64,000 nt of DNA from Microcoleus sp036705565 (lineage in GTDB: Bacteria > Cyanobacteriota > Cyanobacteriia > Cyanobacteriales > Microcoleaceae). The notes below the pieces were generated by a model. It had not been told where the DNA came from and did no database searches. It was given only the letters and a program-made list of their open reading frames with translations. Positions 8,934-17,984 of the stretch are shown piece after piece. A program made the position numbers and the translations under genes. The first letter of the stretch is position 1. Each line of letters starts with the position of its first letter. Location of the stretch: the NCBI GenBank assembly GCA_036705565.1, contig JAUBUY010000013.1; one strand, written 5' to 3'.

Positions 8934-10265
8934 ATGAAAAATTTAAAATTTCTCAAAAGAGGGCAAGAATTCCTCAAGATAACTTTGATTAACTTAGCGC
9001 TTTTACTGGTTTTCCTCGAAGTCGGTTCCTTGGGATGGTATTTTCTCAAGCACAAGCAATTTTTCTATGCTAGAGAAAAGGTGCAAAACAAGTCGGATTT
9101 AGGAATTAATTTAGAAGGAGTGCGGCTGAATCAGTCTATTGTTGAAAGGTTTCATCCTTTTTTTGGATTTATTCAACAACCAGGCCCCGATTTTCGCCCT
9201 GGTTTTAAGGTTAACAACTACGGATTTATCTCTCCTTATGATTACCCTTTGAAAAAAACCAAGAAAAATCAATTTATTATCGGAGTTTTTGGCGGTTCTG
9301 TGGCTTCTAATTATGCAGTATTTGAAGTTCAAAACAAAATTTTGCCTCAATACCTCAAGCAGCTTCCGGGTTTGAAAGATAAAGAATTTGTAATTTTGTC
9401 TTTTGCTACCGGAGGCTACAAACAACCCCAGCAATTATTAATTCTAAACTATTTTTTGGCTTTAGGGCAAGAACTGGATCTGGTAGTCAATATAGATGGT
9501 TTTAATGAAGTAGCACTTTCTAACTTAAACAATAAAAATCAAGTCGATTTGACAATGCCAAGTATTCAGCACATTTTGCCGCTGACTAGCTTGGCGAATA
9601 ATAGCCTTTCTACAAAAGCGATGAAAGCAACTATCAGAATCCAAGAAAATAAAGCTAGGATTAGTCAGGGTTTGGAACGTTTGCAAAACTGCTCTTTAGC
9701 TGCGTGCGATGCTTTGACTTCTGTTTACGTTCAAAATTTAGTTAATAACTATAAAACCGATGTTATTAAGTTTGAACAAGAACGGACTAAACAAAAAAAA
9801 GATGACGGCGGCAGCGTTATTTATATCAATACTAATAAGTCAGTTTTACCGGATTCAGCCGCTTTTGAACAAATGGCCCAGAATTGGGTAAAAAGTTCAA
9901 TTTTTATGCACAAAGTTCTGTCTGCTAGTAATGTGCCTTATTTTCATGTTCTTCAGCCTAATCAATATTATCAGACGAAAAGGGTGTTTAGTGAATCCGA
10001 AAAGCAGATTGCTTTTAATAAGGATACTCCTTATGCTAAAGCTGTGCAAATTGGATATCCGGCTCTTTTCAAGAAGTTTCCTAATTTGGAAAAAAATAAG
10101 ATCAATCTAGTGAATGCTGTCAATGTTTTTGACAAGACTAAAGAGGCAGTTTATGTAGATAGCTGCTGCCACTACAATCAAGCTGGAGAGGTAGTTTTTA
10201 GCAATTATGTGGGCAGTTCTATTCTGGAATCTTTGCGGAAAGATGAAAGAAAAAACAAGAAGTGA
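8934..10265 (+). CDS. SGNH-like membrane-anchored protein, tandem paralogue 2
   Basis: 443 residues, six bases after paralogue 1 and clearly duplicated from it. It has the same N-terminal anchor, FGGSVAS, GGYKQPQQLLILNYFLALGQ, NIDGFNEVALSNLNN, and the C-terminal VDSCCHYNQAG. Differences are concentrated in the middle (residues of about 255-300) and in the loop after the anchor. The two copies keep all candidate catalytic positions, so both may be functional. It ends the apparent operon that begins at the carbamoyltransferase. Confidence 0.72.
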   Translation: MKNLKFLKRGQEFLKITLINLALLLVFLEVGSLGWYFLKHKQFFYAREKVQNKSDLGINLEGVRLNQSIVERFHPFFGFIQQPGPDFRPGFKVNNYGFISPYDYPLKKTKKNQFIIGVFGGSVASNYAVFEVQNKILPQYLKQLPGLKDKEFVILSFATGGYKQPQQLLILNYFLALGQELDLVVNIDGFNEVALSNLNNKNQVDLTMPSIQHILPLTSLANNSLSTKAMKATIRIQENKARISQGLERLQNCSLAACDALTSVYVQNLVNNYKTDVIKFEQERTKQKKDDGGSVIYINTNKSVLPDSAAFEQMAQNWVKSSIFMHKVLSASNVPYFHVLQPNQYYQTKRVFSESEKQIAFNKDTPYAKAVQIGYPALFKKFPNLEKNKINLVNAVNVFDKTKEAVYVDSCCHYNQAGEVVFSNYVGSSILESLRKDERKNKK

Positions 10266-10307
10266 TATTATGTCTGGTTGATTCGTTATTGTACAATTGG
10301 CGAACTC

Positions 10308-10503
10308 GTAGGGGCGGGTTCACCAACAATATATAATGATAACCAACAATATATAAAAACCCGCCCCACTCACTCACCAATAATTCACATCAACCTGATA
10401 TTTATATTTAATTCCTAAATGTAGGTGATGATTTATCGTTGGGTGGGGGCGGGTTTTTGAGATTGTTTGTTTCCGGCGATGATGGTTGGTGAACCCGCCC
10501 CTA
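10308..10503. repeat. Two GGGGCGGGTT inverted-repeat elements before the gap
   Basis: Elements at 10308-10368 and 10443-10503 have GGGGCGGGTT at the left and AACCCGCCCC at the right. The second runs directly into the assembly gap. No gene is seen in 10266-10503. Confidence 0.75.
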
Positions 10504-10603
10504 NNNNNNNNNNNNNNNNNNNNNNNNNNNNNNNNNNNNNNNNNNNNNNNNNNNNNNNNNNNNNNNNNNNNNNNNNNNNNNNNNNNNNNNNNNNNNNNNN
10601 NNN
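10504..10603. other. Assembly gap of 100 N
   Basis: Exactly 100 undetermined bases, the usual placeholder for a scaffold gap of unknown size. Both flanks are repetitive: the 77 bases on each side are found again a short distance downstream. Confidence 0.99.
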
Positions 10604-10843
10604 TGTCGATGGATTAAAATTACATGGTTTTTAGTTTTGGGTTTTTGGCTGGCTGGGGGAGCGATCGCCCGTTGAGTCGAGATGATTTATCGTTGGGTGG
10701 GGGCGGGTTTTTGAGATTGTTTGTTTCCGGCGATGATGGTTGGTGAACCCGCCCCTACGGGTATGATGTCGATGGATTAAAATTACATGGTTTTTAGTTT
10801 TGGGTTTTTGGCTGGCTGGGGGAGCGATCGCCCGTTGAGTCGA
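10604..10843. repeat. Tandemly arranged 77-bp duplicates around the gap
   Basis: Positions 10604-10680 are identical to 10767-10843, which includes the last codons of the CNNM/CorC gene. Positions 10681-10757 are identical to 10427-10503. The repeating unit is 163 bp (77+77+9). Either this is a true tandem duplication or an assembly-graph loop. Confidence 0.9.
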
Positions 10844-12128
10844 TCGGCATTACCAAGATTTTATCAACTCGGTTGCCGTCCATATCGACTACTTCCACGC
10901 GCAAACCGTTCCACTCAAAATGCTCGGCTGCTGTGGGAATTTTCCCCAAATTTGTAATCACAAAACCGCCCATTGTGTGGTAACTTCCTTTGTGTTCGGC
11001 TGACTCTTCGATTCCAAATAGCTCAAAAAAATCTTCGACTGCTAGCATTCCGTCTAACAGCCAAGAACCGTCTTCGCGCTGCACGGTTTGAGGTTCGTCA
11101 GCATCTTCAATCGAGGGAAAGTCGCCAACGAGTTCGACTAAAATGTCGTTGACTGTAACCAATCCTTGAATCACGCCGTATTCGTCTACTACCAAGGCAA
11201 TTTGATTGCTCGATTGTTTGAAAAGTTCTAATACTTTTAAACCCCGCGTGCTTTCCGGTACAAATAACGGTCGTCGTAAAGAAGCGCTTAAATCTAGGGG
11301 TTGACCAGTTAAAGTCCGAGACAGCATATCAGTAACGTGTACTAAACCGACAACGTTGTCGAGTCCTCCTTGACACACAGGAAACCGAGAATGACCACTG
11401 CCGAGCATTTTTTGGCGGTTTTCTTCCACTGAATCATCCAGATCGAGCCAGGTAAGATCGGGACGCGGGGTCATTAAGGCGCTGACTCGCCGATCGCCCA
11501 AACGAAACACTCTTTCCACCATATCTTGTTCGGCTTCTTCAAAGGTTCCGGCTTCTGTTCCTTGCTCGATTAAAACTTTAATTTCTTCCTCTGTAACTTG
11601 CGGTTCTGTAGAAGGCACAATCCCCATGATCCGCATCACTAAGTCAGTGGAATAACTTAACAGATAAACCGCAGGAGCGCCGATTTTTGAGAGCATTCGC
11701 ATGGGAATTGCTACGCTTGAGGCGATCGGCTCTGGGTTGTTGAGTGCCAGCCGCTTCGGCACGAGTTCCCCGATAATTAAGGTCAGATAAGTGATGGTTA
11801 AAACTGCTACTACTGAGGCGATCGTCTGAGAATAGGGTCCCAAGGCAGGAATCAACCGTAACAAAGGCTCTACCCTTTTAGCAACCGTCGTTTCCCCAAA
11901 AGCGCCCGACAGAATGGCTAGCATCGTAATCCCGATTTGAACTGTCGGCAAGAACTGATTGGGGGCATTCGCCAGATCCAAGGCTACACGGGCATTGATC
12001 GAACCTTGGTTGGCCATCTGTTGCAGTCTCACCTTCCGTACAGAGATGATGGCCATCTCTGACATCACAAACAAGCCATTGAGGAAAACCAGCAGGAGAA
12101 CAATCAGAAGGTCTATATTTGAGGACAT
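10794..12128 (-). CDS. CNNM/CorC-HlyC family membrane protein (DUF21 + CBS pair)
   Basis: 444 residues. The N-terminal DUF21 domain has several transmembrane helices (starting IDLLIVLLLVFLNGLFVMSEMA, about residues 5-26, with others near 60-80, 100-125 and 145-160). It is followed by VTEEEIKVLIEQG, two CBS motifs (about 205-260 and 270-325, with FPVCQG and VVDEYGVIQGLVT) and a C-terminal CorC/HlyC transporter-associated domain (ELFGIEE to the end). Proteins of this type are linked to divalent cation, mainly Mg, homeostasis and are often mis-called haemolysins. The last 17 codons lie within the duplicated 77-bp block next to the gap. Confidence 0.88.
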   Translation of the reverse strand: MSSNIDLLIVLLLVFLNGLFVMSEMAIISVRKVRLQQMANQGSINARVALDLANAPNQFLPTVQIGITMLAILSGAFGETTVAKRVEPLLRLIPALGPYSQTIASVVAVLTITYLTLIIGELVPKRLALNNPEPIASSVAIPMRMLSKIGAPAVYLLSYSTDLVMRIMGIVPSTEPQVTEEEIKVLIEQGTEAGTFEEAEQDMVERVFRLGDRRVSALMTPRPDLTWLDLDDSVEENRQKMLGSGHSRFPVCQGGLDNVVGLVHVTDMLSRTLTGQPLDLSASLRRPLFVPESTRGLKVLELFKQSSNQIALVVDEYGVIQGLVTVNDILVELVGDFPSIEDADEPQTVQREDGSWLLDGMLAVEDFFELFGIEESAEHKGSYHTMGGFVITNLGKIPTAAEHFEWNGLRVEVVDMDGNRVDKILVMPIDSTGDRSPSQPKTQN

Positions 12129-12646
12129 TTCTAAAATTTTCGGTAGTAACGGCGAAGCGCTCTGCCCGGTTAGTCGATTTTAGATTTTAGATTTTAGATT
12201 TTAGATTGACGACGCCGCCAGTATCTGGGGGATTTCCCTAATGTCTAAAATTCTTCCATCTTCACAACTTGAGTACGTGGCAGGGTATCCGTCTTTGGGT
12301 GCAGTCACAGGAGAGGTCTGGAAGCTGCGAATCTCGATCGCAAAATCGAAATTTTTTCTAAACCTGGCCCTATATTAACGGAACTGGCTCGATCGCGATC
12401 GCCGGATCGACATATTAAAGCACAAATCTATCTCCAGTTAAGTTCCCAGGCGTCAATCGATTGCGCGATTTTAGATTTTAGATTTTAGATTGAAGCCTTG
12501 ACTTGCGCGAGATGAATCACGTGGCGGGTATCCTGGATGCTTTCGGTCAACAGCAGAGCGGCACAATCAGGGATGTTTGTCGTACAATCTCCTTAACAGG
12601 CAAAGGGAAAGAGCCTTCGCCGATCGGGGATTAAAATTAAAAGCGC
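12129..12646. other. Intergenic region with TAAAATC heptamers
   Basis: Between the divergent CNNM/CorC and mfd genes. TTTTAGA heptamers are iterated at 12177-12206 and again at 12467-12491. HIP1-type GATCGC sites are frequent. Promoters for both genes should lie here, but no clear -35/-10 pair was identified and no further gene is supported. Confidence 0.5.
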
Positions 12647-15600
12647 ATGACTTTCTCTTCAATAATTCGTACCCTGGGGCGATCGCCCCTAGCAACAGAA
12701 CTCCTCAACAAGCTCAAGCGCCATCGCTACGTGCAACTGTCCGGCGTAGCCCGTTTGCCCAAAGGTTTAGTAGCTTCCGCCCTCGCACAGCAAGAAGGGC
12801 GGAGTTTACTGGTAGTGACAGCAACTCTAGAAGAAGCCGGCCGTTGGGTGGCAGGGCTAGAGGCTATGGGCTGGCAGACTGTGCATTTTTACCCAACTTC
12901 CGAGGCTTCGCCCTACGAGCTATCTTACTCCGACGAGAACGAAATGACGTGGGGACAAATGCAGGTGCTGGCGGATTTGGTCGAGAAACAAGAAACAAAC
13001 CCTAATTCTAAGCCGATCGCGATTGTAGCCACCGAAAGAGCTCTCCAGTGTCACTTGCCCCCGCCTGCTGCTTTTGAACCCTACTGTCTGACGCTGAAGC
13101 GAGGTGCGGTTCAAGACTCGAAGATACTTGACCGCCAACTTGTGTCGATGGGCTACGATCGAGTGACTCTGGTAGAAATGGAGGGCCAGTGGAGTCGCCG
13201 GGGCGATATTGTCGATGTGTTTCCGGTAGCGGCGGAGTTGCCAGTGCGGCTGGAATGGTTTGGGGATGATTTGGAGCAAATTCGGGAGTTTGACCCGTCT
13301 TCCCAGCGATCGCTCGATAAGGTCGATCGGTTAGTTTTAACCCCTACTAATTTTAACACAATTATTAAAGCAGTTTTATCTGAAAAAAAGGTTGACGAAA
13401 TCAACCACATAGGCTCGGTTGACACAGAAAATGAAGGCGAAAAATTTGTCCGCAGGCTGTTGGGTTTAGCGTTCGAGCAACCTGCATCTTTGTTGGATTA
13501 TTTGACTGAAAATACTTTAGTTGTTATTGACGAACCCCAAGGGTGCGAAGGTCACAGCGACCGCTGGTATGAGAATGCACAGGAACAGTGGAATAATTGC
13601 AATCGGGAATCGGCAGTTACTGGTGAGGAAACAGAAAAATTGCCAATTGCTAATTTGAAAGTTCCAAAAATTCACCGCACTTTTGCTGAATCTATGGCAG
13701 ATGTCGCAGCTTTCGAGAGGCTAGAACTTTCAGAATTGGCAGAAGATTCTACGGCTAAAAAACTTCAAAGCTCTGCGGAGGGCGACCAGCTACCGTCTGC
13801 GATTAATTTGGCTTCTAGGCCTGTGCCGGTGATGCCTCACCAATTTGCAAAGCTGTCTCAAATGCTCAGGGAAGAGCGCGATCGGGGGTTTACCATTTTT
13901 CTGGTTTCTGCTCAACCGAGTCGATCGGTTTCTCTGCTGTCGGAACACGACTGTCCGGCTCAGTTTGTGGTGAATCCGCGCGATTATTTGGCGATCGACA
14001 AGTTGCAATTGCAGCACATTCCGGTGGCTTTGAAGTACAGCGGGCTGGCAGAATTAGAAGGTTTTATTCTGCCGACTTTTCGGATTGTGTTAATTACCGA
14101 TCGGGAATTTTACGGTCAGCATTCTCTCGCTACTTTTAGCTACGTCCGCAAGCGCCGTCGTGCTGCTTCTAAGCAAGTAGACCCGAATAAATTAAGCCCT
14201 GGTGATTATGTGGTTCACCGCCAGCACGGAGTGGGTAAATTTATCAAGTTGGAACGTTTGACGATCGATCGGGAAACTCGCGAATATTTATTGATTCAAT
14301 ACGCTGACGGTACTCTGAGGGTGGCGGCCGATCAATTGGGCGCTTTGTCGAGGTTTCGGACTGTAGGCGATAAAGTACCGGATTTAAACAAGCTGACAGG
14401 CCAAACTTGGGAAAAAACTAAAACAAAGGTTCGCAAAGCTGTTAAGAAATTGGCAGTGGATTTGCTGAATCTTTATGCTAAAAGAGCTAAACAAACAGGT
14501 TACGCTTTTCCTCCTGATATGCCTTGGCAACAAGAATTAGAGGATTCTTTTCCTTACCAGCCAACCCCGGATCAGTTGAAGGCAACTCAGGATGTGAAAC
14601 GCGACATGGAGGGCGATCGACCGATGGATCGTTTGGTCTGCGGCGATGTCGGTTTTGGTAAGACAGAAGTGGCTCTGAGAGCGATTTTTAAGGCGGTTAC
14701 GGCGGGCAAGCAGGTGGCTTTGCTCGCGCCGACGACGATTTTGACCCAACAGCACTATCACACGCTCTCGGAGCGTTTTTCCCCTTATCCGATCGAAGTT
14801 GGTTTGCTCAATCGCTTTCGCACTGAAACCGAGCGCCGAGAGATTCACAAGCGTTTGGCGACTGGGGAATTAGATGTGATTGTCGGTACTCAAGCTGTTT
14901 TGAGCAAAGCCATTAAATTTCGGGATTTGGGCCTGTTGGTGGTGGATGAAGAACAGCGGTTTGGAGTTAAGCAAAAGGAAGCAATTAAATCTCTCAAAAC
15001 AGAGGTAGATGTTCTGACTTTGACAGCAACGCCGATTCCCCGGACTTTGTATATGTCGCTGTCGGGGATTCGCGAGATGAGTTTGATTTCGACTCCGCCT
15101 CCTTCCAGACGCCCGATTCAGACGCATTTGGCTCCCTATAACCCGGAAGTGGTGCGATCGGCAATTCGTCAAGAATTGGACAGGGGCGGCCAGGTTTTTT
15201 ACGTGGTGCCACGGATTGAGGGGATTGATGAGTTGGCCGTTCAGTTGCAGGAGATGGTTCCGTCTGCCAGAATTGCGATCGCCCACGGTCAAATGGAGGC
15301 GTCGGAACTAGAATCAATCATGCTGACTTTCAGTGCGGCGGAGTTTGATATTTTGGTGTGCACGACGATTATTGAGTCGGGTTTGGATATTCCGCGAGTC
15401 AATACAATTTTAATTGAAGACGCGCAGAAGTTTGGTTTGGGTCAGCTTTACCAGTTGCGGGGACGGGTGGGACGCGCGGGGATTCAAGCTCACGCTTGGC
15501 TGTTTTATCCGAAGCAGAACCAACTGTCTGATGCTGCAAGGCAGAGGCTGCGGGCTATTCAAGAGTTTGCCCAGTTGGGTTCGGGCTATCAGTTGGCTGT

Positions 15601-16204
15601 CCGAGATATGGAAATTCGCGGTTCGGGTGATGTTTTGGGTACTGAACAATCTGGTCAAATGGAGGCGATCGGTTTTGATTTGTATGCTGAAATGTTAGAG
15701 GAGGCTATTCGGGAAATTAAGGGTCAGGAAATTCCGAAAGTTGAGGACGCGCAAATTGACCTAACTTTGACGGCGTTTATTCCTGCCGATTACATCGCAG
15801 ATTTGGATCAAAAGATGAGCGCTTACCGGTCTGTGGCTTCTGCTAATACCCCTGAAGAATTACAGCAGATTCAGGCTGATTGGTGCGATCGCTATGGGCC
15901 AATTCCTCTGCCAGCCCAGCAACTTATCCGTGTTGTCGAACTCAAACAAATTGCTAAAAAAATCGGTTTTTCTCGGATCAAACCGGAGAATAAGCAGAAC
16001 ATAGTTTTGGAAACTGCGATGGAAGAGCCTGCTTGGAATTTGCTCAAGGCTAATTTGCCGGAACATTTGCGCTCTCGTTTTGTCTACAGCAAGGGGAAGG
16101 TTACTATTCGAGGTATGGCGGTTTTGACGGCCCAAAAGCAATTGGATAATTTGATTGATTGGTTGGGTAAAATGCAGGGCGCTTTGCCGGAAGCAAATGT
16201 TTGA
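12647..16204 (+). CDS. mfd: Transcription-repair coupling factor Mfd
   Basis: 1185 residues, normal for Mfd. It releases RNA polymerase stalled at DNA lesions and recruits UvrA. Features in order: UvrB-like N-terminal module, the RNA polymerase-interacting CarD-like domain starting SPGDYVVHRQHGVGKF (about residue 520), the helicase core with Walker A CGDVGFGKTEVAL (about residue 665) and DEEQRFG (about residue 766), the FILVCTTIIESGLDIPR-type motif (here FDILVCTTIIESGLDIPR), QLRGRVGR, and the C-terminal regulatory domain. Start ATG at 12647 gives MTFSSIIRTLGRSP. It appears monocistronic. Confidence 0.96.
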   Translation: MTFSSIIRTLGRSPLATELLNKLKRHRYVQLSGVARLPKGLVASALAQQEGRSLLVVTATLEEAGRWVAGLEAMGWQTVHFYPTSEASPYELSYSDENEMTWGQMQVLADLVEKQETNPNSKPIAIVATERALQCHLPPPAAFEPYCLTLKRGAVQDSKILDRQLVSMGYDRVTLVEMEGQWSRRGDIVDVFPVAAELPVRLEWFGDDLEQIREFDPSSQRSLDKVDRLVLTPTNFNTIIKAVLSEKKVDEINHIGSVDTENEGEKFVRRLLGLAFEQPASLLDYLTENTLVVIDEPQGCEGHSDRWYENAQEQWNNCNRESAVTGEETEKLPIANLKVPKIHRTFAESMADVAAFERLELSELAEDSTAKKLQSSAEGDQLPSAINLASRPVPVMPHQFAKLSQMLREERDRGFTIFLVSAQPSRSVSLLSEHDCPAQFVVNPRDYLAIDKLQLQHIPVALKYSGLAELEGFILPTFRIVLITDREFYGQHSLATFSYVRKRRRAASKQVDPNKLSPGDYVVHRQHGVGKFIKLERLTIDRETREYLLIQYADGTLRVAADQLGALSRFRTVGDKVPDLNKLTGQTWEKTKTKVRKAVKKLAVDLLNLYAKRAKQTGYAFPPDMPWQQELEDSFPYQPTPDQLKATQDVKRDMEGDRPMDRLVCGDVGFGKTEVALRAIFKAVTAGKQVALLAPTTILTQQHYHTLSERFSPYPIEVGLLNRFRTETERREIHKRLATGELDVIVGTQAVLSKAIKFRDLGLLVVDEEQRFGVKQKEAIKSLKTEVDVLTLTATPIPRTLYMSLSGIREMSLISTPPPSRRPIQTHLAPYNPEVVRSAIRQELDRGGQVFYVVPRIEGIDELAVQLQEMVPSARIAIAHGQMEASELESIMLTFSAAEFDILVCTTIIESGLDIPRVNTILIEDAQKFGLGQLYQLRGRVGRAGIQAHAWLFYPKQNQLSDAARQRLRAIQEFAQLGSGYQLAVRDMEIRGSGDVLGTEQSGQMEAIGFDLYAEMLEEAIREIKGQEIPKVEDAQIDLTLTAFIPADYIADLDQKMSAYRSVASANTPEELQQIQADWCDRYGPIPLPAQQLIRVVELKQIAKKIGFSRIKPENKQNIVLETAMEEPAWNLLKANLPEHLRSRFVYSKGKVTIRGMAVLTAQKQLDNLIDWLGKMQGALPEANV

Positions 16205-16324
16205 TTTTAATATATAATCCCCAAATCTAGCGCACCGCCGAAACCACAGAATAATACCGATGGAACCATAAAAAATCTTACTGCTGTTTTCATGATGGTT
16301 TTAGCGACAGAAAGGATTAAAATC

Positions 16325-16990
16325 GTGAAAAAGTTAGTGAGTATTTTTTTGGCGATCGCGCTAATGCAAGGAGTCCCAATGGCGGTTCAATCTCAACAAA
16401 TAATTGACCCGATCGATCGGGTTGTGAGTGCTGGATTGATGAATAAAGATGCCAGTGGCAATTTTAATGCTGATGGCCTTGTCAGTCGCGCCGATTTGGC
16501 GGTGATTTTAGTGAAAACTTTTGGTTTGGAACGCCGGAAAACAGCTCAGAAACCGGATAGGGAAGTGCCGGACGTACCGAAGAGTTACTGGGCTTACAGT
16601 GCGATTCAAACTGCTTTGAAAACGGGAACGATGAGTGGATATCGCGACGGAATGTTTTTCCCAAATCAAAGGGTGACTCGCGCTGAAGCTTTGGCGATTT
16701 TTGCTCAGGCTTACGGGGTTTTTCAGTTTCCCGAACCCAGCATTTCCGAGATTTTAGCTAAGTATCCCGATGCAGGCGAAATTCCTAATTGGGCTAGAAA
16801 GTCTATAGCTACTGCACTTTATGAAGGGTTCGTTAATGTTGATGTCGCAACTAATAAGATTAATCCTTTGAAACCGATGACTCGTGGGGATATCGCTTAC
16901 GCTTTGAGCAAGTATTTAGAACGGCAAGTAAGGCCCACTTCTTTGCCTGTCCCGGACGAGGAGCCTCCCGATCGCGGCGTGGGAAGGTGA
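16325..16990 (+). CDS. Secreted SLH-domain protein
   Basis: 222 residues from the GTG at 16325, chosen because AAAGGA lies nine bases upstream and the product then starts with a classic signal peptide (MKKLVSIFLAIALMQG); an ATG at 16292 would add 11 residues. Two to three SLH-like segments follow, with SYWAYSAIQTALKTGTMSGY and RDGMFFPNQRVTRAEAL being the clearest (about residues 85-125). SLH domains attach proteins to the cell wall or outer membrane. The C-terminus is proline-rich. Specific function unknown. Confidence 0.8.
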   Translation: MKKLVSIFLAIALMQGVPMAVQSQQIIDPIDRVVSAGLMNKDASGNFNADGLVSRADLAVILVKTFGLERRKTAQKPDREVPDVPKSYWAYSAIQTALKTGTMSGYRDGMFFPNQRVTRAEALAIFAQAYGVFQFPEPSISEILAKYPDAGEIPNWARKSIATALYEGFVNVDVATNKINPLKPMTRGDIAYALSKYLERQVRPTSLPVPDEEPPDRGVGR

Positions 16991-17035
16991 TAGTGTTAAG
17001 TTGTGATATCAAATCCGGTAGCATCCGAATTATTC

Positions 17036-17112
17036 CTCTCTGTATTCTCTCCCTCTGCGTTCTCTGCGCCCTCTGCGGTTAAATAATCCCGATACAACCG
17101 GAAACGATATGA
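17036..17112. repeat. CTCTGCGTTCTCTGCG interspersed repeat
   Basis: The segment has CTCTGCGTTCTCTGCG followed by CCCTCTGCGGTTAAA and an AACCGGAAACGAT tail. Related copies are at 24548-24590 (reverse orientation) and 60966-61012. This is an interspersed non-coding repeat with short internal direct repeats. Confidence 0.7.
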
Positions 17113-17251
17113 GTTAAAAAGTCGATCGCCCGCCATTCAAACACCATGCAAAATCCCGGAGATTTGGTGACTGTAAAAGCAGCCATCAAACCCCCAGGAT
17201 TTAAGTTTTCCCTCTTAAACGAGGCTCAAATTATCCCCAGTGAGCTTTAAC

Positions 17252-17968
17252 TCACTCAGCAGTAGCCAATTCGGTACTGGCACCACCGCGCTTCCGAGTC
17301 AGGGTATTGAAAAGCATCTGACCGACTGCTTTAATCAAATTGCCTTCTAACTCCATGAACATCTTCATGTTCATGCCAAAAGCTGCATTAGCTTCGTCAA
17401 CAATTCGCTCTGCTGTTGCTTCGTCAATCGGCAGTTCATTCATTGCCTGACGGTAGTTACCCTTGAATTCTTTTTCATCAGGAATATCCTGGAATTCATA
17501 GAAAGCAGTGCCTTCTCCCTCGGAAAGATTCATCCCGCGCTGGGCAATTCCCTTGAGGATTTGTCCGCCGGATAAATCGCCCAAGTAGCGAGTGTAAGAG
17601 TGAGCTACTAACAGTTCTGGTGCGGTCGCCGAAATCTCGCGAATTCGCTCCACATAAGCTTTAGCTGCTGCTGACGGACCTACTTGTTCGCGCCAATTCG
17701 CACCGTAGTAGTAAAATAAATCTTGCTCTAAGCTGTGTTTGCGATTCAACTCAGAAAAGTAAATTTTTGAAACAACCGGATGCTGCTTTTGGCGTTCCAT
17801 TTCCTCTTCCATTGCCGAGTAGACAAAGTAGAGGTTTCCTACTAACTTCCGGTAAGAAGTTTTTTCTACAACGCCTTTTAAAAAACACTTGACAAAACCG
17901 ACGTTTTCTGCCATTGTGTGGGACTTTTTGGTTCCCTCACGCAATTTGGTCGCTAAATTGATGCTCAT
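17252..17968 (-). CDS. ho1: Heme oxygenase (biliverdin-producing)
   Basis: 238 residues, the usual size for cyanobacterial HO1. It opens heme to biliverdin with ferredoxin as electron donor, the first step to phycobilins. The proximal His is in LREGTKKSHTMAENV (His17), and the distal glycine-rich helix reads YTRYLGDLSGGQILKGIA. No transmembrane segment is present, so it is soluble. The gene stands alone; the region upstream of its start (right side) holds the IS605-like orphan element. Confidence 0.95.
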   Translation of the reverse strand: MSINLATKLREGTKKSHTMAENVGFVKCFLKGVVEKTSYRKLVGNLYFVYSAMEEEMERQKQHPVVSKIYFSELNRKHSLEQDLFYYYGANWREQVGPSAAAKAYVERIREISATAPELLVAHSYTRYLGDLSGGQILKGIAQRGMNLSEGEGTAFYEFQDIPDEKEFKGNYRQAMNELPIDEATAERIVDEANAAFGMNMKMFMELEGNLIKAVGQMLFNTLTRKRGGASTELATAE

Positions 17969-17984
17969 AAAAAAATTCGGTAAG

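Noticed and set aside
3678..10265. Saxitoxin biosynthesis cluster
   Set aside because: Only sxtI-, sxtJ- and sxtK-like genes are present; no polyketide synthase-like sxtA, amidinotransferase or other core genes are in the window, so toxin production is not supported.
10604..10680. Second gene fragment of the CNNM/CorC gene as a genuine pseudogene
   Set aside because: Its exact 77-bp identity and position at the gap edge make an assembly loop more likely than a real partial gene.
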